Below are positions 42,782 to 51,140 of a stretch of DNA of 64,000 bases, in pieces. Each line of letters starts with the position of its first letter. Positions within the stretch are counted from its first letter, which is position 1. Source of the DNA: JAPXSY01 sp034003585 (GTDB lineage Bacteria; Verrucomicrobiota; Kiritimatiellia; RFP12; UBA1067); the NCBI GenBank assembly GCA_034003585.1, contig JAVEYH010000006.1:1-64000 (forward strand), given 5' to 3'. The notes beneath the pieces are model-generated. The model was given only the letters and a program-made list of their open reading frames with translations. It was not told the origin of the DNA and searched no databases. The position numbers and the translations under genes were made by a program.

Positions 42782-43573
42782 ATGGGTAGGATGGTCAACA
42801 GGAAAACGGTCACGGGAGTCTTGGCCTTCACGGGGTCGCTGGCGTGCGCGTGGGCGCAAGAGGCGGCGGCAAGCGCGGCGGCCGCCCCGGCCGCGGTCAA
42901 CGGGTACGGCATGTCGCTGAAACAGGCGTGGGAATACGGCGGCTGGATCATGTGGGTGCTGGCCGCGATTTCGGTCTTTGCGCTGGCCATGGTGTTCTAC
43001 TTCATGACCGTGCTGCGGTCCGGGTCCGTCACGCCGCGCGAGCTGCTCATCGATCTGGTGGCGCGGGTGCGCGCCAACGATCTGACGGAGGTGCGGCGTT
43101 TGTGCGACCGGCATCCCTGCCCGCTGGCGTCGGTGGTGCTGGCGGCCTTGGACTGTCTGCGCAATGTGCCGCAGTGCGATGTGGCGCTGCTCCGGGGCGC
43201 GGCCGAGGCCGAGGGCGCGCGCCAGGCCGACGCGATTCAGGGGCAGACCGAGTTTCTGCTGGATGTCGCCACGATCGCGCCGCTGCTCGGCCTGCTCGGG
43301 ACGGTGCTCGGCATGCTCACGGCCTTCGGCTCGGTCGCGAGCGATGTGGCCAGCGCCAAACCGGTGGTGCTCGCCGCCGGCGTGTCACAGGCCATTGTGA
43401 CCACGATCTTCGGCCTGATCGTCGCCATCCCCTGCATGGTGTTTTACGCCTGGTTCCGGCGTCGGGCGAGCCGCCAGATCGCCAACCTCGAGGCGGCGTC
43501 GTCCGAGGTGCTGACCGCCCTTATCGGCATGGGGACGAAAGCCCCGTTTACGGACAGGATTGACAAGGCATGA
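42782..43573 (+). CDS. exbB: MotA/TolQ/ExbB-family proton channel protein
   Basis: A 263-residue protein with an N-terminal hydrophobic signal-like region, a periplasmic Ala-rich spacer, TM1 (GGWIMWVLAAISVFALAMVF), a cytoplasmic domain, and TM2/TM3 in the conserved ExbB block: LLDVATIAPLLGLLGTVLGM and AGVSQAIVTTIFGLIVAIPC. Five ExbB subunits form a proton channel around two ExbD helices and energise TonB/TolA-like proteins. GGAGAAGG supports the ATG at 42782. The stop overlaps exbD by four bases; the next two genes overlap in the same way, so all four are made as one unit. Confidence 0.9.
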   Translation: MGRMVNRKTVTGVLAFTGSLACAWAQEAAASAAAAPAAVNGYGMSLKQAWEYGGWIMWVLAAISVFALAMVFYFMTVLRSGSVTPRELLIDLVARVRANDLTEVRRLCDRHPCPLASVVLAALDCLRNVPQCDVALLRGAAEAEGARQADAIQGQTEFLLDVATIAPLLGLLGTVLGMLTAFGSVASDVASAKPVVLAAGVSQAIVTTIFGLIVAIPCMVFYAWFRRRASRQIANLEAASSEVLTALIGMGTKAPFTDRIDKA

Positions 43574-44004
43574 ACTTCCGCAGAAAAAGCCGGAGTCCGC
43601 TTCCCGCCTTTCAGATGACGGCGATGATGGATGTCATCTTTCTGCTCCTCTGCTTCTTCATCACGACCTCGGTGTTTTCGCAGTGGGAGTATGAGATCAA
43701 CATCACGCTGCCGTCGGCGCAGAGCGGCAAAGTGCCGGACCGGTTGCCCGGGGAGATCATCATCAACATCACCCGGGACGGCCGCGTGTCGGTCAACCAG
43801 CAGGACCTGACGCTGGATGCGCTCCGCGCCCGGCTGGACCGCCTCGCGCGCTACTTCCCTGGCCAGCCGGTGGTGCTGCGGGCGGATAAAGAGACAAAGT
43901 ACGAGGATCTGATCAAGGTGGTGGACACCTGCCGCAAGGCGGACATCTGGAACTTCTCGATGGCCACGAGCGAAGAGAAGCCTGCCGCCACGGAGACGCC
44001 ATGA
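43570..44004 (+). CDS. exbD: ExbD/TolR-family stator protein
   Basis: The 144-residue protein has a basic cytoplasmic N-terminus, one membrane helix containing the essential proton-accepting Asp21 (AMMDVIFLLLCFFITTS, equal to E. coli ExbD Asp25) and a periplasmic domain with the usual INITRDGRVSVNQQ strand and VVLRADKETKYEDLIKVVDT. With ExbB it converts proton flow into motion of a partner protein. Both ends overlap neighbours by four bases (ATGA), so it is translationally coupled to exbB and to the TPR gene. Confidence 0.92.
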   Translation: MNFRRKSRSPLPAFQMTAMMDVIFLLLCFFITTSVFSQWEYEINITLPSAQSGKVPDRLPGEIIINITRDGRVSVNQQDLTLDALRARLDRLARYFPGQPVVLRADKETKYEDLIKVVDTCRKADIWNFSMATSEEKPAATETP

Positions 44005-46364
44005 GGATGCGCTGGGCACAGATCGGCGCCGGACTGCTGCTGCTCGCCGCGTGCGGCGCGCGCGCGGCGGATCCGGTGGAAGTGCGGGACCGCCTGCAAC
44101 TGGCGGACGGGCTCTTCCGCCGCAGCCTGTTCGATCTGGCCGCGCGCGAATACGTCTCCCTGGCCGAAACGCCGCAGGTGCCGGAGCGGGACAATGTGCT
44201 GTTCCGCCTGGCCGAGTGTTACCGCCGCACGGGCCGCGCGGCGGAGGCGGCCGCGGCCTACAAACGGCTCTCCGAAACCTTTCCTGACAGCCCGAACGTC
44301 TCGCGCGCCGATCTGCAGCGGGCGCTGCTGCTGCTCAAGGCCGGGGGCGCGGAACGGAAGACGGCGGCCGCGCTGTTCGAAAAACTGACCGTGACGAACG
44401 TGCCGCCAGAGGTGCGGTCGGCCGCGCTCTACCATCTCGGTGAGGCGCTCGAACAGCTCGGCCAGGCCGCGGAGGCGCTGACGCGCTATGAGCGGTTAAG
44501 CCGGGAGTTCGCGCAGACCGACTACGGCATGTATGCGGGGCTGCGCATCGCGTGGCTGCTCGGCAACACCGGCAAGCCTGAGGACCGGCGCCGCGCCATG
44601 GGCATCTATCTGGATCTGGCGCACAAGGCCCAAGACCCCAAAGTGGCGGAGGAGGCGCTGTTTTTCGCGGCCCAGACCGCGCTGCTGGACCGGCGGCACG
44701 AGGAGAGCGCCAACCTGTTCAAAACGCTGAAAGCGAAATATCCCGCCTCGCCGCGCGTGCGCGAGAGCGCGCTGTCCGCCGGCTGGGCGAACTATTATGC
44801 GGGGCGCTATGCCGAAGCCTGCGGGAGTCTCGAGCCGGTGATCGGCGACGCCGGACACCCGGCGCGCGAAGAGGTGCTCTACGTCCAGGCCAATTGCCTG
44901 CGCCAGCTCGAACGGCGCGCCGAGGCCGTGAAGGTCTACGCGCAACAGCTCGAAGCCTTTCCTGCGGGACGGCTGGCCGGGCACGCCTGGTACGAAAAGC
45001 TGACGACGCTGTATCATGACGGCAAGTATGAGGCGGTGCTGAAGATGACGGCGGAAAACACGCGGCCGTTCGACCTGCACGCCGATCATGTTTATTGGAT
45101 GAACGCCGAGGCGGCCCTGGCGCTGCAGCGGTATGACGCGGCCGTGCAATCCTGCCGCCTGCTGGCGGACAAGTGCCCGCAAAGCCCGTTTGTCAAAGAC
45201 GCCCTCTACCGGTTGGGATGGCTGCTGCAGAAACAGGAGGCGTGGGAGTCGGCCTCGTCCTGGTATCTGCAGGTCGCCCGGCGTTTCCCAGATGACCCGC
45301 TCGCCTCCCAGGCCCTTTATGCCTCCGGCGTCTGCCTGTCGCGACTCGGACAGGGCGATGCGGCGCTGCGGGACTGGACCGCGCTGCTGACCCGGTACCC
45401 CGAGTGCGCCGAGGCCGCGGAGACGCTCTATCAGAAGGCGATGGAGGAGTTGCGCGCGAAAAACGTGCGCGCCGCGGCCGCCACGCTGGATGAGCGCATG
45501 CGCCGGTTCCCGGATGACGCCCGCAAGGCCGAGGTCCTGTTCTGGCGCGCCTCCGCCTACCGGCAAGTCGGCGAGGACGCCGAGGCGGAGAAGTTGTTCC
45601 GCAACTGCCTCGCGGCGTCTCCGGCCAAGGACTTTGAGCGGGAGGCGATGCTGGAACTGGGCATGCTGCTCCAGAAGACCGGGCGCAAACCCGAGGCCGC
45701 CTCCTTTTTCCAGAAACTGCTGGACGCGCCGATCGCCGAGAAACTCGGTGCCGAGCGGCTGGCGTGGCTCGCCGAGTTCCAGCTGGAGCAGAAACAGCCG
45801 GTCGCGGCGATCCGGGCCGCGACCCGACTGGTCGAGTTGAAGGCGGACAAGGGCTGGACGCAGACGGGGTGGACCCTGCTGGGCCGCGTGCACCGCGCCA
45901 AAGGCGAGCGTGATCCGGCTCTCCACGCCTTTACCCAGGCTTTGGCCACGGGCGCCTCCACCGCATACGGCGCCGAGGCCGCTCTCCGGCTCGGCGAGCT
46001 GCTGAGCGAGGCGGGCCGGTTCGAAGACGCGGAAAGACATCTGACCGACGCGGCGTCGCGCGCGGCCGCGCCCGACCTGCTGGGGCTGCGGGCGCATGCC
46101 TATGCCGGGTTGGCGCGCAACGCCGAACGCAAGGGGGATCCGGAGGCCGCGTTACGCTACCATGTCAGTGTCGGGATTTTGTTCGATGATCCCACACTCG
46201 TGCCGCAGTCGCTGCACCAGGCGGCGCTTTTGCTGGACAAGTCCGGACGGGCCCGGGAAGCCGCGGCGTTGCGCGAGGAGTTGCGCGCCCGCTATCCCGC
46301 CTCGCCGTTGGCGAATCCGGTTCCGCCGGCTGCGGCCGCAGGCGAGAGGAAGGCCGGCTCATGA
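44001..46364 (+). CDS. TPR-repeat outer-membrane lipoprotein
   Basis: The 787-residue protein begins with a lipoprotein signal: LLLLAAC with Cys18, followed by Gly, which favours outer-membrane sorting. The mature part is a solenoid of about twenty TPR-like helix pairs, for example DNVLFRLAECYRRTGRAAEA, VRSAALYHLGEALEQLGQAA and QALYASGVCLSRLGQGDAAL. The repeats resemble those of CpoB/YbgF and BamD, periplasmic TPR proteins that work with Tol-Pal and Bam. Being locked between exbD and a VWA protein, it is probably the outer-membrane-side scaffold of the same machine. No enzymatic motif is seen. Confidence 0.85.
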   Translation: MRMRWAQIGAGLLLLAACGARAADPVEVRDRLQLADGLFRRSLFDLAAREYVSLAETPQVPERDNVLFRLAECYRRTGRAAEAAAAYKRLSETFPDSPNVSRADLQRALLLLKAGGAERKTAAALFEKLTVTNVPPEVRSAALYHLGEALEQLGQAAEALTRYERLSREFAQTDYGMYAGLRIAWLLGNTGKPEDRRRAMGIYLDLAHKAQDPKVAEEALFFAAQTALLDRRHEESANLFKTLKAKYPASPRVRESALSAGWANYYAGRYAEACGSLEPVIGDAGHPAREEVLYVQANCLRQLERRAEAVKVYAQQLEAFPAGRLAGHAWYEKLTTLYHDGKYEAVLKMTAENTRPFDLHADHVYWMNAEAALALQRYDAAVQSCRLLADKCPQSPFVKDALYRLGWLLQKQEAWESASSWYLQVARRFPDDPLASQALYASGVCLSRLGQGDAALRDWTALLTRYPECAEAAETLYQKAMEELRAKNVRAAAATLDERMRRFPDDARKAEVLFWRASAYRQVGEDAEAEKLFRNCLAASPAKDFEREAMLELGMLLQKTGRKPEAASFFQKLLDAPIAEKLGAERLAWLAEFQLEQKQPVAAIRAATRLVELKADKGWTQTGWTLLGRVHRAKGERDPALHAFTQALATGASTAYGAEAALRLGELLSEAGRFEDAERHLTDAASRAAAPDLLGLRAHAYAGLARNAERKGDPEAALRYHVSVGILFDDPTLVPQSLHQAALLLDKSGRAREAAALREELRARYPASPLANPVPPAAAAGERKAGS

Positions 46365-48325
46365 CACCATACGGATTCAGACCGCATCCGCAAACCCATG
46401 ACCGCCATGTGCTGCTGGCCTGTGCCGCGGTTCTGCTTTCCGCGGTGATCCATGTGGTCCTGATGGTCTTTTTCTCCGATTGGGCGATCTCCGGCATCTC
46501 CAGTCTGCGCGAACGGGGACGCGAATGGTTCGCGGGCGACCGCGTGCCGCCCATGCGTGTCGAAACGATGCGCGCGGACCCCATGCACATCGGCCGGAAG
46601 AAACCGGGTGAGCGCGATACGCCCAGCCGCGGCCCGATCGAGGTTTCCGAACGGGTGGAGGCGCTCAGCCAGTCGGCCGCGCCCGTTCTCACCGCGCCCC
46701 CGCCGATTCCGCGGGAAGCGCTTCAGCCGGGTGTGCCCGCGCTCAAAGAGTCAGCCTCGTCTCAGATCGACGCCACCCCCTGGATGCCGCGCCAGGAGAT
46801 CGCCCAGATCTATGACCGGACCGTATTGGATGAGGTCGCGGCCCTGCCGCGCCGCGAGATCCCCATGATTGAGCGGGTTCCCGACGCGCCGGACATCGTG
46901 CCGTCGATCGACCTCGCGGGACGCCGCTTCGGCAACGACCCCGAGCCGCCCAAGCCGTTCGAGGCGGCGGAGGTGTTTGACACCGAAATCAGCGCGGGCA
47001 CCTTCAAGGTTCCCGCGCCGGAGGCGCCGGCCACACCCGCGCCGGTCTCCACCGCGGCCACCGAGTCCCGGTTCGCGATGCAGCCCGGCGAAAAAGGCGG
47101 GAAAAGCCTGACGGCCGGTTCGGCAGCGGGCGGACCGGATGGGACGCGCGCCGCGGAACTACAGAAACGGATCGAGCGGGAGCTGGCCGCCGCATCGCAA
47201 CAGATCTCCGCCGCCGAGGTCAGCGAGGAGGAACGCAGGGCGCGCGAGGCCCAGGCCCGGGTCGCGGCGCTGCAGGAGCAGGCCGACTACCAGCCGATCG
47301 ACGATCTGCTGGCCGTGGGCTTGGAAACCTACCGGGACCCGTCCGATCCCGGACGCGTCTATTTCCGGATCGGGATCGAGCCGCGCCGCGACCGCACGGT
47401 GCCCACGCTCGCCAAGGATATCGTCTGGGTGCAGGATGTCTCGGCCTCGATGTCCGAAGAGCGCATGGTCTTCTGCCGCCGCGCGATGGCGGCCGCGCTG
47501 GAAACGATGAATCCCGGCGACCGCTTCAACGTGGCCGCGTTCCGGGACACGACCGAAACCTGTTTCCCGGACTGGGTTCCGGTGACGGAGGCCCATCTCA
47601 AAACCGCCTCAGCCTTTGTCGCGGCCATGCGCGCGTTCGGGCAGACGGATGTGTTCGGTTCGCTGCGCACGCTCATGAGCCTGCCGCGCGATCCGAAGCG
47701 TCCCATGATCGCTTTCATCGTGACGGACGGCAAGCCGACCTTCGGCGTGACCGAGAGCGCCAGGATCATCGGCGATTTTTCGAAGCTGAATCAGGGTCTG
47801 GTCTCCATCAACATGTACGGGACACAGAGCAAGGCCAATGTCTATCTGCTCGACATGCTGACGTACGGCAACCGGGGCGGGTCGGTTGTGCTCACCGGCA
47901 ACCGGTGGGACATTCCGGACTCGATGGCAGGGGCGTACACCGGGATCCGCCATCCGGTGATGAGCGACATCCAGGTGACGTTCGACAGCGTGTCGCAGAG
48001 CGAGGTCTATCCGAAACGCACGACACCCCTCTACAAGGAGCGTCAGATCCAGTTGCACGGGGTCTGCCCCGACACCACGGAGGAACTGGTGTTCCAGATC
48101 CGCGGGCTGGCCGCCGACAAGGGGTACGATTCGATTTTCCGGCTCAGCCTGTCGCGGCACGCCAAACTCGGCACGGCGGCGGTGAGGCAGCGCTGGGCGT
48201 ATCAGAAGCTGTACCATTTGGTCAGCGTCTATGCGGTCGACCCGCGGCAGCAGGTGTTGGCCGAGATGCTCAAAGTGAACCGGCAGTACGGCATCCCGAT
48301 CCCGTATGAGTCCGAGATGAGGTGA
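46361..48325 (+). CDS. VWA-domain protein with a TonB/TolA-like membrane anchor
   Basis: The 654-residue protein starts with a short cytoplasmic tail and a single membrane helix (17-38) containing S27-A-V-I-H31, the SxxxH pattern through which TonB and TolA engage ExbBD/TolQR. A long proline- and acid-rich periplasmic stretch (about 45-270) and a coiled coil (ELQKRIERELAAASQQISAA, about 265-310) follow. Then comes a von Willebrand A domain (about 350-530) with the MIDAS motif D359-V-S-A-S, FGQTDVFGSL and IVTDGKPTFG, and a C-terminal beta-rich domain. No TonB C-terminal domain is present. Overlap with the TPR gene and exbBD implies that it is their energised partner. Confidence 0.85.
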   Translation: MTPYGFRPHPQTHDRHVLLACAAVLLSAVIHVVLMVFFSDWAISGISSLRERGREWFAGDRVPPMRVETMRADPMHIGRKKPGERDTPSRGPIEVSERVEALSQSAAPVLTAPPPIPREALQPGVPALKESASSQIDATPWMPRQEIAQIYDRTVLDEVAALPRREIPMIERVPDAPDIVPSIDLAGRRFGNDPEPPKPFEAAEVFDTEISAGTFKVPAPEAPATPAPVSTAATESRFAMQPGEKGGKSLTAGSAAGGPDGTRAAELQKRIERELAAASQQISAAEVSEEERRAREAQARVAALQEQADYQPIDDLLAVGLETYRDPSDPGRVYFRIGIEPRRDRTVPTLAKDIVWVQDVSASMSEERMVFCRRAMAAALETMNPGDRFNVAAFRDTTETCFPDWVPVTEAHLKTASAFVAAMRAFGQTDVFGSLRTLMSLPRDPKRPMIAFIVTDGKPTFGVTESARIIGDFSKLNQGLVSINMYGTQSKANVYLLDMLTYGNRGGSVVLTGNRWDIPDSMAGAYTGIRHPVMSDIQVTFDSVSQSEVYPKRTTPLYKERQIQLHGVCPDTTEELVFQIRGLAADKGYDSIFRLSLSRHAKLGTAAVRQRWAYQKLYHLVSVYAVDPRQQVLAEMLKVNRQYGIPIPYESEMR

Positions 48326-48331
48326 CTCGGC

Positions 48332-49051
48332 TCACAGGGTGCGCAGGAGTTCGGCCTCGGCGTGCTGCAGGATCTGATGCATCTCGCCGGCATGGTCGGC
48401 GGCGCGCAGGTCGGAAAGCAGCAGGCTGCCGTGCGCAAGCATGCACAACCTTGCCAGCGCATGCAGATGCAACGCGTCATCCGTGCAGCAGATCAGGAAA
48501 AACAGGTCCGTCCCGCCGCCGTCCTGCGCGCCGAAGAAAATGTTCTGCCGCGTCTTGCCGAGCACGATAAACGAGTCTGCGGCCCAGAAGGGGTCGTGAT
48601 ACCGCGCGTGCAGCAGGGCCGCGCCGCCCCCGATGGCGGTCGAACAGGCGGCCTCCCGCTCCTCGACCTCGCGTTGAAAGGCCGCATCGTCATACAGCCG
48701 TCCGGTTGAGACCGCCAGCTCGACCATGTCCCGCACGACCGCGGGCTTGGTCCGCGAGGGCAGGGCGGGGTTGATCCATTCGGGACGGAAGAGGCGCGTC
48801 ACCAAAGCGTCCTCCTCGCTGCGCGACGTGCGGTCCGCCGTGGTCTCGCGGTGATGCCGGGTGAGGGATTTCGTCGGCAGGCCGAGGATGCGCCGCTGCG
48901 CCCAATCGTCGAGCCGCCGGTGCTCGAAGACCACTTCGTCGCCGCGCTTCTGAAACGGGATCTCTTCGCGCTGAACCAGATGGAACAGCTCGCGTTCCGG
49001 GATCCGGATGTGGCGCGCGGCCTGCGGCAAACTCAAGATTCGGTGAGGCAT
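48332..49051 (-). CDS. PTS IIA-domain protein with an N-terminal excisionase-type HTH
   Basis: The 240-residue protein has two parts. Residues 1-60 (ILSLPQAARHIRIPERELFH followed by LVQREEIPFQKRGDEVVFEH and LDDW) are a MerR/excisionase-like DNA-binding domain. Residues about 95-240 are a PTS EIIA (fructose/nitrogen type) domain with the phosphorylatable His in GGGAALLHARYHD and the late VLGKTRQNIFFGA. It probably senses the phosphorylation state of the PTS and acts in regulation rather than transport, as no EIIB/EIIC is nearby. A promoter (49060-49089) ends eight bases before the ATG and no ribosome-binding site is present, so the mRNA may be leaderless. Confidence 0.78.
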   Translation of the reverse strand: MPHRILSLPQAARHIRIPERELFHLVQREEIPFQKRGDEVVFEHRRLDDWAQRRILGLPTKSLTRHHRETTADRTSRSEEDALVTRLFRPEWINPALPSRTKPAVVRDMVELAVSTGRLYDDAAFQREVEEREAACSTAIGGGAALLHARYHDPFWAADSFIVLGKTRQNIFFGAQDGGGTDLFFLICCTDDALHLHALARLCMLAHGSLLLSDLRAADHAGEMHQILQHAEAELLRTL

Positions 49052-49059
49052 GATGCGGC

Positions 49060-49089
49060 AGTGTACCCTTTTGGCGTTCGGCCTGTCAA
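49060..49089 (-). promoter_or_regulatory. Promoter of the HTH-PTS IIA gene, apparently leaderless
   Basis: Minus-strand TTGACA (49089-49084), 18-base spacer, TACACT (49065-49060). The expected transcription start, near 49053, almost coincides with the ATG at 49051. Confidence 0.6.
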
Positions 49090-49111
49090 AGCCGAAAGGC
49101 GATTTCCCCGC

Positions 49112-49140
49112 TGGACAATTCCGGTTTGCGCCTTTATACT
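49112..49140 (+). promoter_or_regulatory. Promoter for the URO-D-like gene
   Basis: TGGACA (49112-49117) and TATACT (49135-49140) are spaced by 17 bases. It is divergent from the PTS IIA promoter only 22 bases away and leaves a leader of about 120 bases before 49267. Confidence 0.55.
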
Positions 49141-49266
49141 GCCGGTCAGGAAACATACCCATGGAGTGTGGGTGTGCGGAAACAAATCCTCCGGCGGACC
49201 GTTACGACACACGCCGTCCGGGGCGATCTGATCGGAATCGGGTGTCGCAAGAAGGAGGGTTCGGTT

Positions 49267-50532
49267 ATGAATGACCATCATGATCAACCGGGCAATGTCG
49301 CGCTGGACACGCATGTCGCGGACCTCACCATCACGCCGGCGGAACGCGACGTGTTGCGTAAGCTGGGGGAGCGGGTCATGTCGTTGTCCACGCGGCAAAT
49401 CGAGGCGGAGAAGAAGGTCCTCTGGACGCGGCAGAATCAGTTGCAGCCCTCGCGGCCGCTGATTTTGTGCGATCCGGAGTTCAGTTGGCGTGAGATCATC
49501 CCGGATACGTCCCTGCAGTGCGAACACGCGCTCGCCCGGCATTGGGAGCACCGCTTGCGCAAGGAGATTTTCTGGGGCGAGAAGATGGGAGATGACCGGG
49601 TCGTTGAGAGCCGGTTCACGGTCGGCTGGGTTTATCGGCGCACGTTTTGGGGACCCGACGCCTCTTCGGTCCATCCGCAGTCGACATGGGGCGATTTGAA
49701 TGATTTGAGCGGGCTTCAGTTCCAAACGGTCACCGTCGACCGGGGGGCCACCACCGAAATCGTGCATCTGGCGCGCGAGGTTTTCGACCGGGTCCTGCCG
49801 GTGAAGCTGCGCGAGCAGTGGTACTGGTCCCTTGGCCTGACCCGTGAGGTGATCAAACTGCGCGGCTTCGAGCAGTTCATGCGGGACATCCGGGAGAATC
49901 CGGCCGGGGTGCACAATCTGATGGCTTTTTTGCGTGACGGCACGCTGGACCTCATCACCTTCCTCGAGAATGCGGGGCTGTACAGTCTCAACAACGAGGG
50001 CGATTACATCGGTTCGGGCGGCTTCGGCTGGACCACGCAACTGCCGGTCAAGGACTATCAGGGGACGGCACGCGCCAAAGATCTCTGGGCGCTGTTCGAA
50101 AGTCAGGATACCCGGGATCTGGCGCCTGAACTGTTTGACGAGTTTGTGCTGCAATACCAGAAGCCGGTCATGGAGCGCTTCGGACTGGTGTGTTACGGGT
50201 GCTGCGAGCCGATCAGCGAGCGGTGGCACCTGCTGCAAAACGTGCCGAACATCCGGCGGGTCAGCGTGTCGCCGACCTGCAACCGGGCGAAAATGGCCGA
50301 AGCGCTGCAGGACCGCTACGTGTACTCCTGCAGGCCCAATCCCGCGATTCTCGCCGCCAGCGCGTTTGATGCGGAGGCGGCGCGCAAGGAAATCCGCGAC
50401 ATTCTCGAGAAGGCCAAAGGCTGCCACCTCGAAATCATCATGAAGGATCACGATACGATTCACAATGATCCGGCCCGCGCGATCGCGTGGTGCCGGATCG
50501 CCAGAGAGGAAATCGCCCGGTACTATCAGTGA
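49267..50532 (+). CDS. URO-D-superfamily-like protein (possible methyltransferase)
   Basis: I use the ATG at 49267, preceded by GAAGGAGGG, giving 421 residues. The C-terminal half reads YQKPVMERFGLVCYGCCEPI, LQNVPNIRRVSVSPTCNRAK and CHLEIIMKDHDTIHNDPARA. This resembles uroporphyrinogen-decarboxylase-fold proteins that bind corrinoid or act as methyl-group transferases. The Cys pair in YGCCEP and the His/Asp in KDHDTI could be metal ligands. True HemE signatures are missing, so heme synthesis is unlikely. Proteins of this kind often lack a known substrate. Ferritin follows after 42 bases and may share the transcript. Confidence 0.55.
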   Translation: MNDHHDQPGNVALDTHVADLTITPAERDVLRKLGERVMSLSTRQIEAEKKVLWTRQNQLQPSRPLILCDPEFSWREIIPDTSLQCEHALARHWEHRLRKEIFWGEKMGDDRVVESRFTVGWVYRRTFWGPDASSVHPQSTWGDLNDLSGLQFQTVTVDRGATTEIVHLAREVFDRVLPVKLREQWYWSLGLTREVIKLRGFEQFMRDIRENPAGVHNLMAFLRDGTLDLITFLENAGLYSLNNEGDYIGSGGFGWTTQLPVKDYQGTARAKDLWALFESQDTRDLAPELFDEFVLQYQKPVMERFGLVCYGCCEPISERWHLLQNVPNIRRVSVSPTCNRAKMAEALQDRYVYSCRPNPAILAASAFDAEAARKEIRDILEKAKGCHLEIIMKDHDTIHNDPARAIAWCRIAREEIARYYQ

Positions 50533-50574
50533 CCGGCTTGACAAGACGACCACCCACGGAAGGAGAAACGGAAG

Positions 50575-51069
50575 ATGATCAGTAAGAAAATGACCCAAGA
50601 GATCAACGCGCAGATCAACCGCGAATTCTATTCGGCGTTTTTGTACCTCGCCATGGCGCATGACGCGATGGACAAGGGGTTCAAGGGCGCCGCCAACTGG
50701 TTCACCATCCAGTTCCAGGAGGAGCAGGGGCACGCGATGAAATTCGCGAAGTATCTGGAGGACCAGGGCGCGAAGGTCAAACTGGCGGCGATGGACAAGC
50801 CGAAGACCGAGTGGAAGGATCTGCTCGCGATGTTCCAGGACGCGCTGGCGCATGAGAAAAAGGTCACCGCCTGGATCTGCGGTATTCAGGACCTCGCGGT
50901 GGCCGAAAAGGATTACGCCACGCAGAACATGCTGAAGTGGTTCATCGATGAGCAGGTCGAGGAAGAGGCCAGCGCCTCGGATGTGATCTGGATGCTCGAA
51001 ATGAGCGCGGGCTCCAAGGGCGCGCTGTTCATGGCGGACCGGACGCTTGGCAAGCGCAAGGACGACTGA
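50575..51069 (+). CDS. ftnA: Ferritin (FtnA type, non-heme)
   Basis: The 164-residue four-helix protein contains all ferroxidase ligands at the same positions as E. coli FtnA: Glu17, Glu50, His53, Glu94, Gln127 and Glu130 (REFYSAFLY, EEQGHAMKF, HEKKV, DEQVEEEAS). It oxidises and stores iron in a 24-mer shell, protecting from Fenton chemistry. No heme-binding methionine typical of bacterioferritin is placed at the dimer interface. A strong GGAG precedes the start and a perfect terminator follows (51113-51140). Confidence 0.95.
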   Translation: MISKKMTQEINAQINREFYSAFLYLAMAHDAMDKGFKGAANWFTIQFQEEQGHAMKFAKYLEDQGAKVKLAAMDKPKTEWKDLLAMFQDALAHEKKVTAWICGIQDLAVAEKDYATQNMLKWFIDEQVEEEASASDVIWMLEMSAGSKGALFMADRTLGKRKDD

Positions 51070-51112
51070 TCGGCGGCAAAACAACTTCCGCCGCGGCGCG
51101 GCGGAGGCAAGG

Positions 51113-51140
51113 GGGCGCGGCCCGCGGGCCGCGCCCTTTT
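51113..51140 (+). terminator. Rho-independent terminator after ferritin
   Basis: A 24-base perfect palindrome (GGGCGCGGCCC-GC-GGGCCGCGCCC, 51113-51136) is followed by TTTT. It ends the ferritin transcript exactly at the convergent nudC stop codon. Confidence 0.85.
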
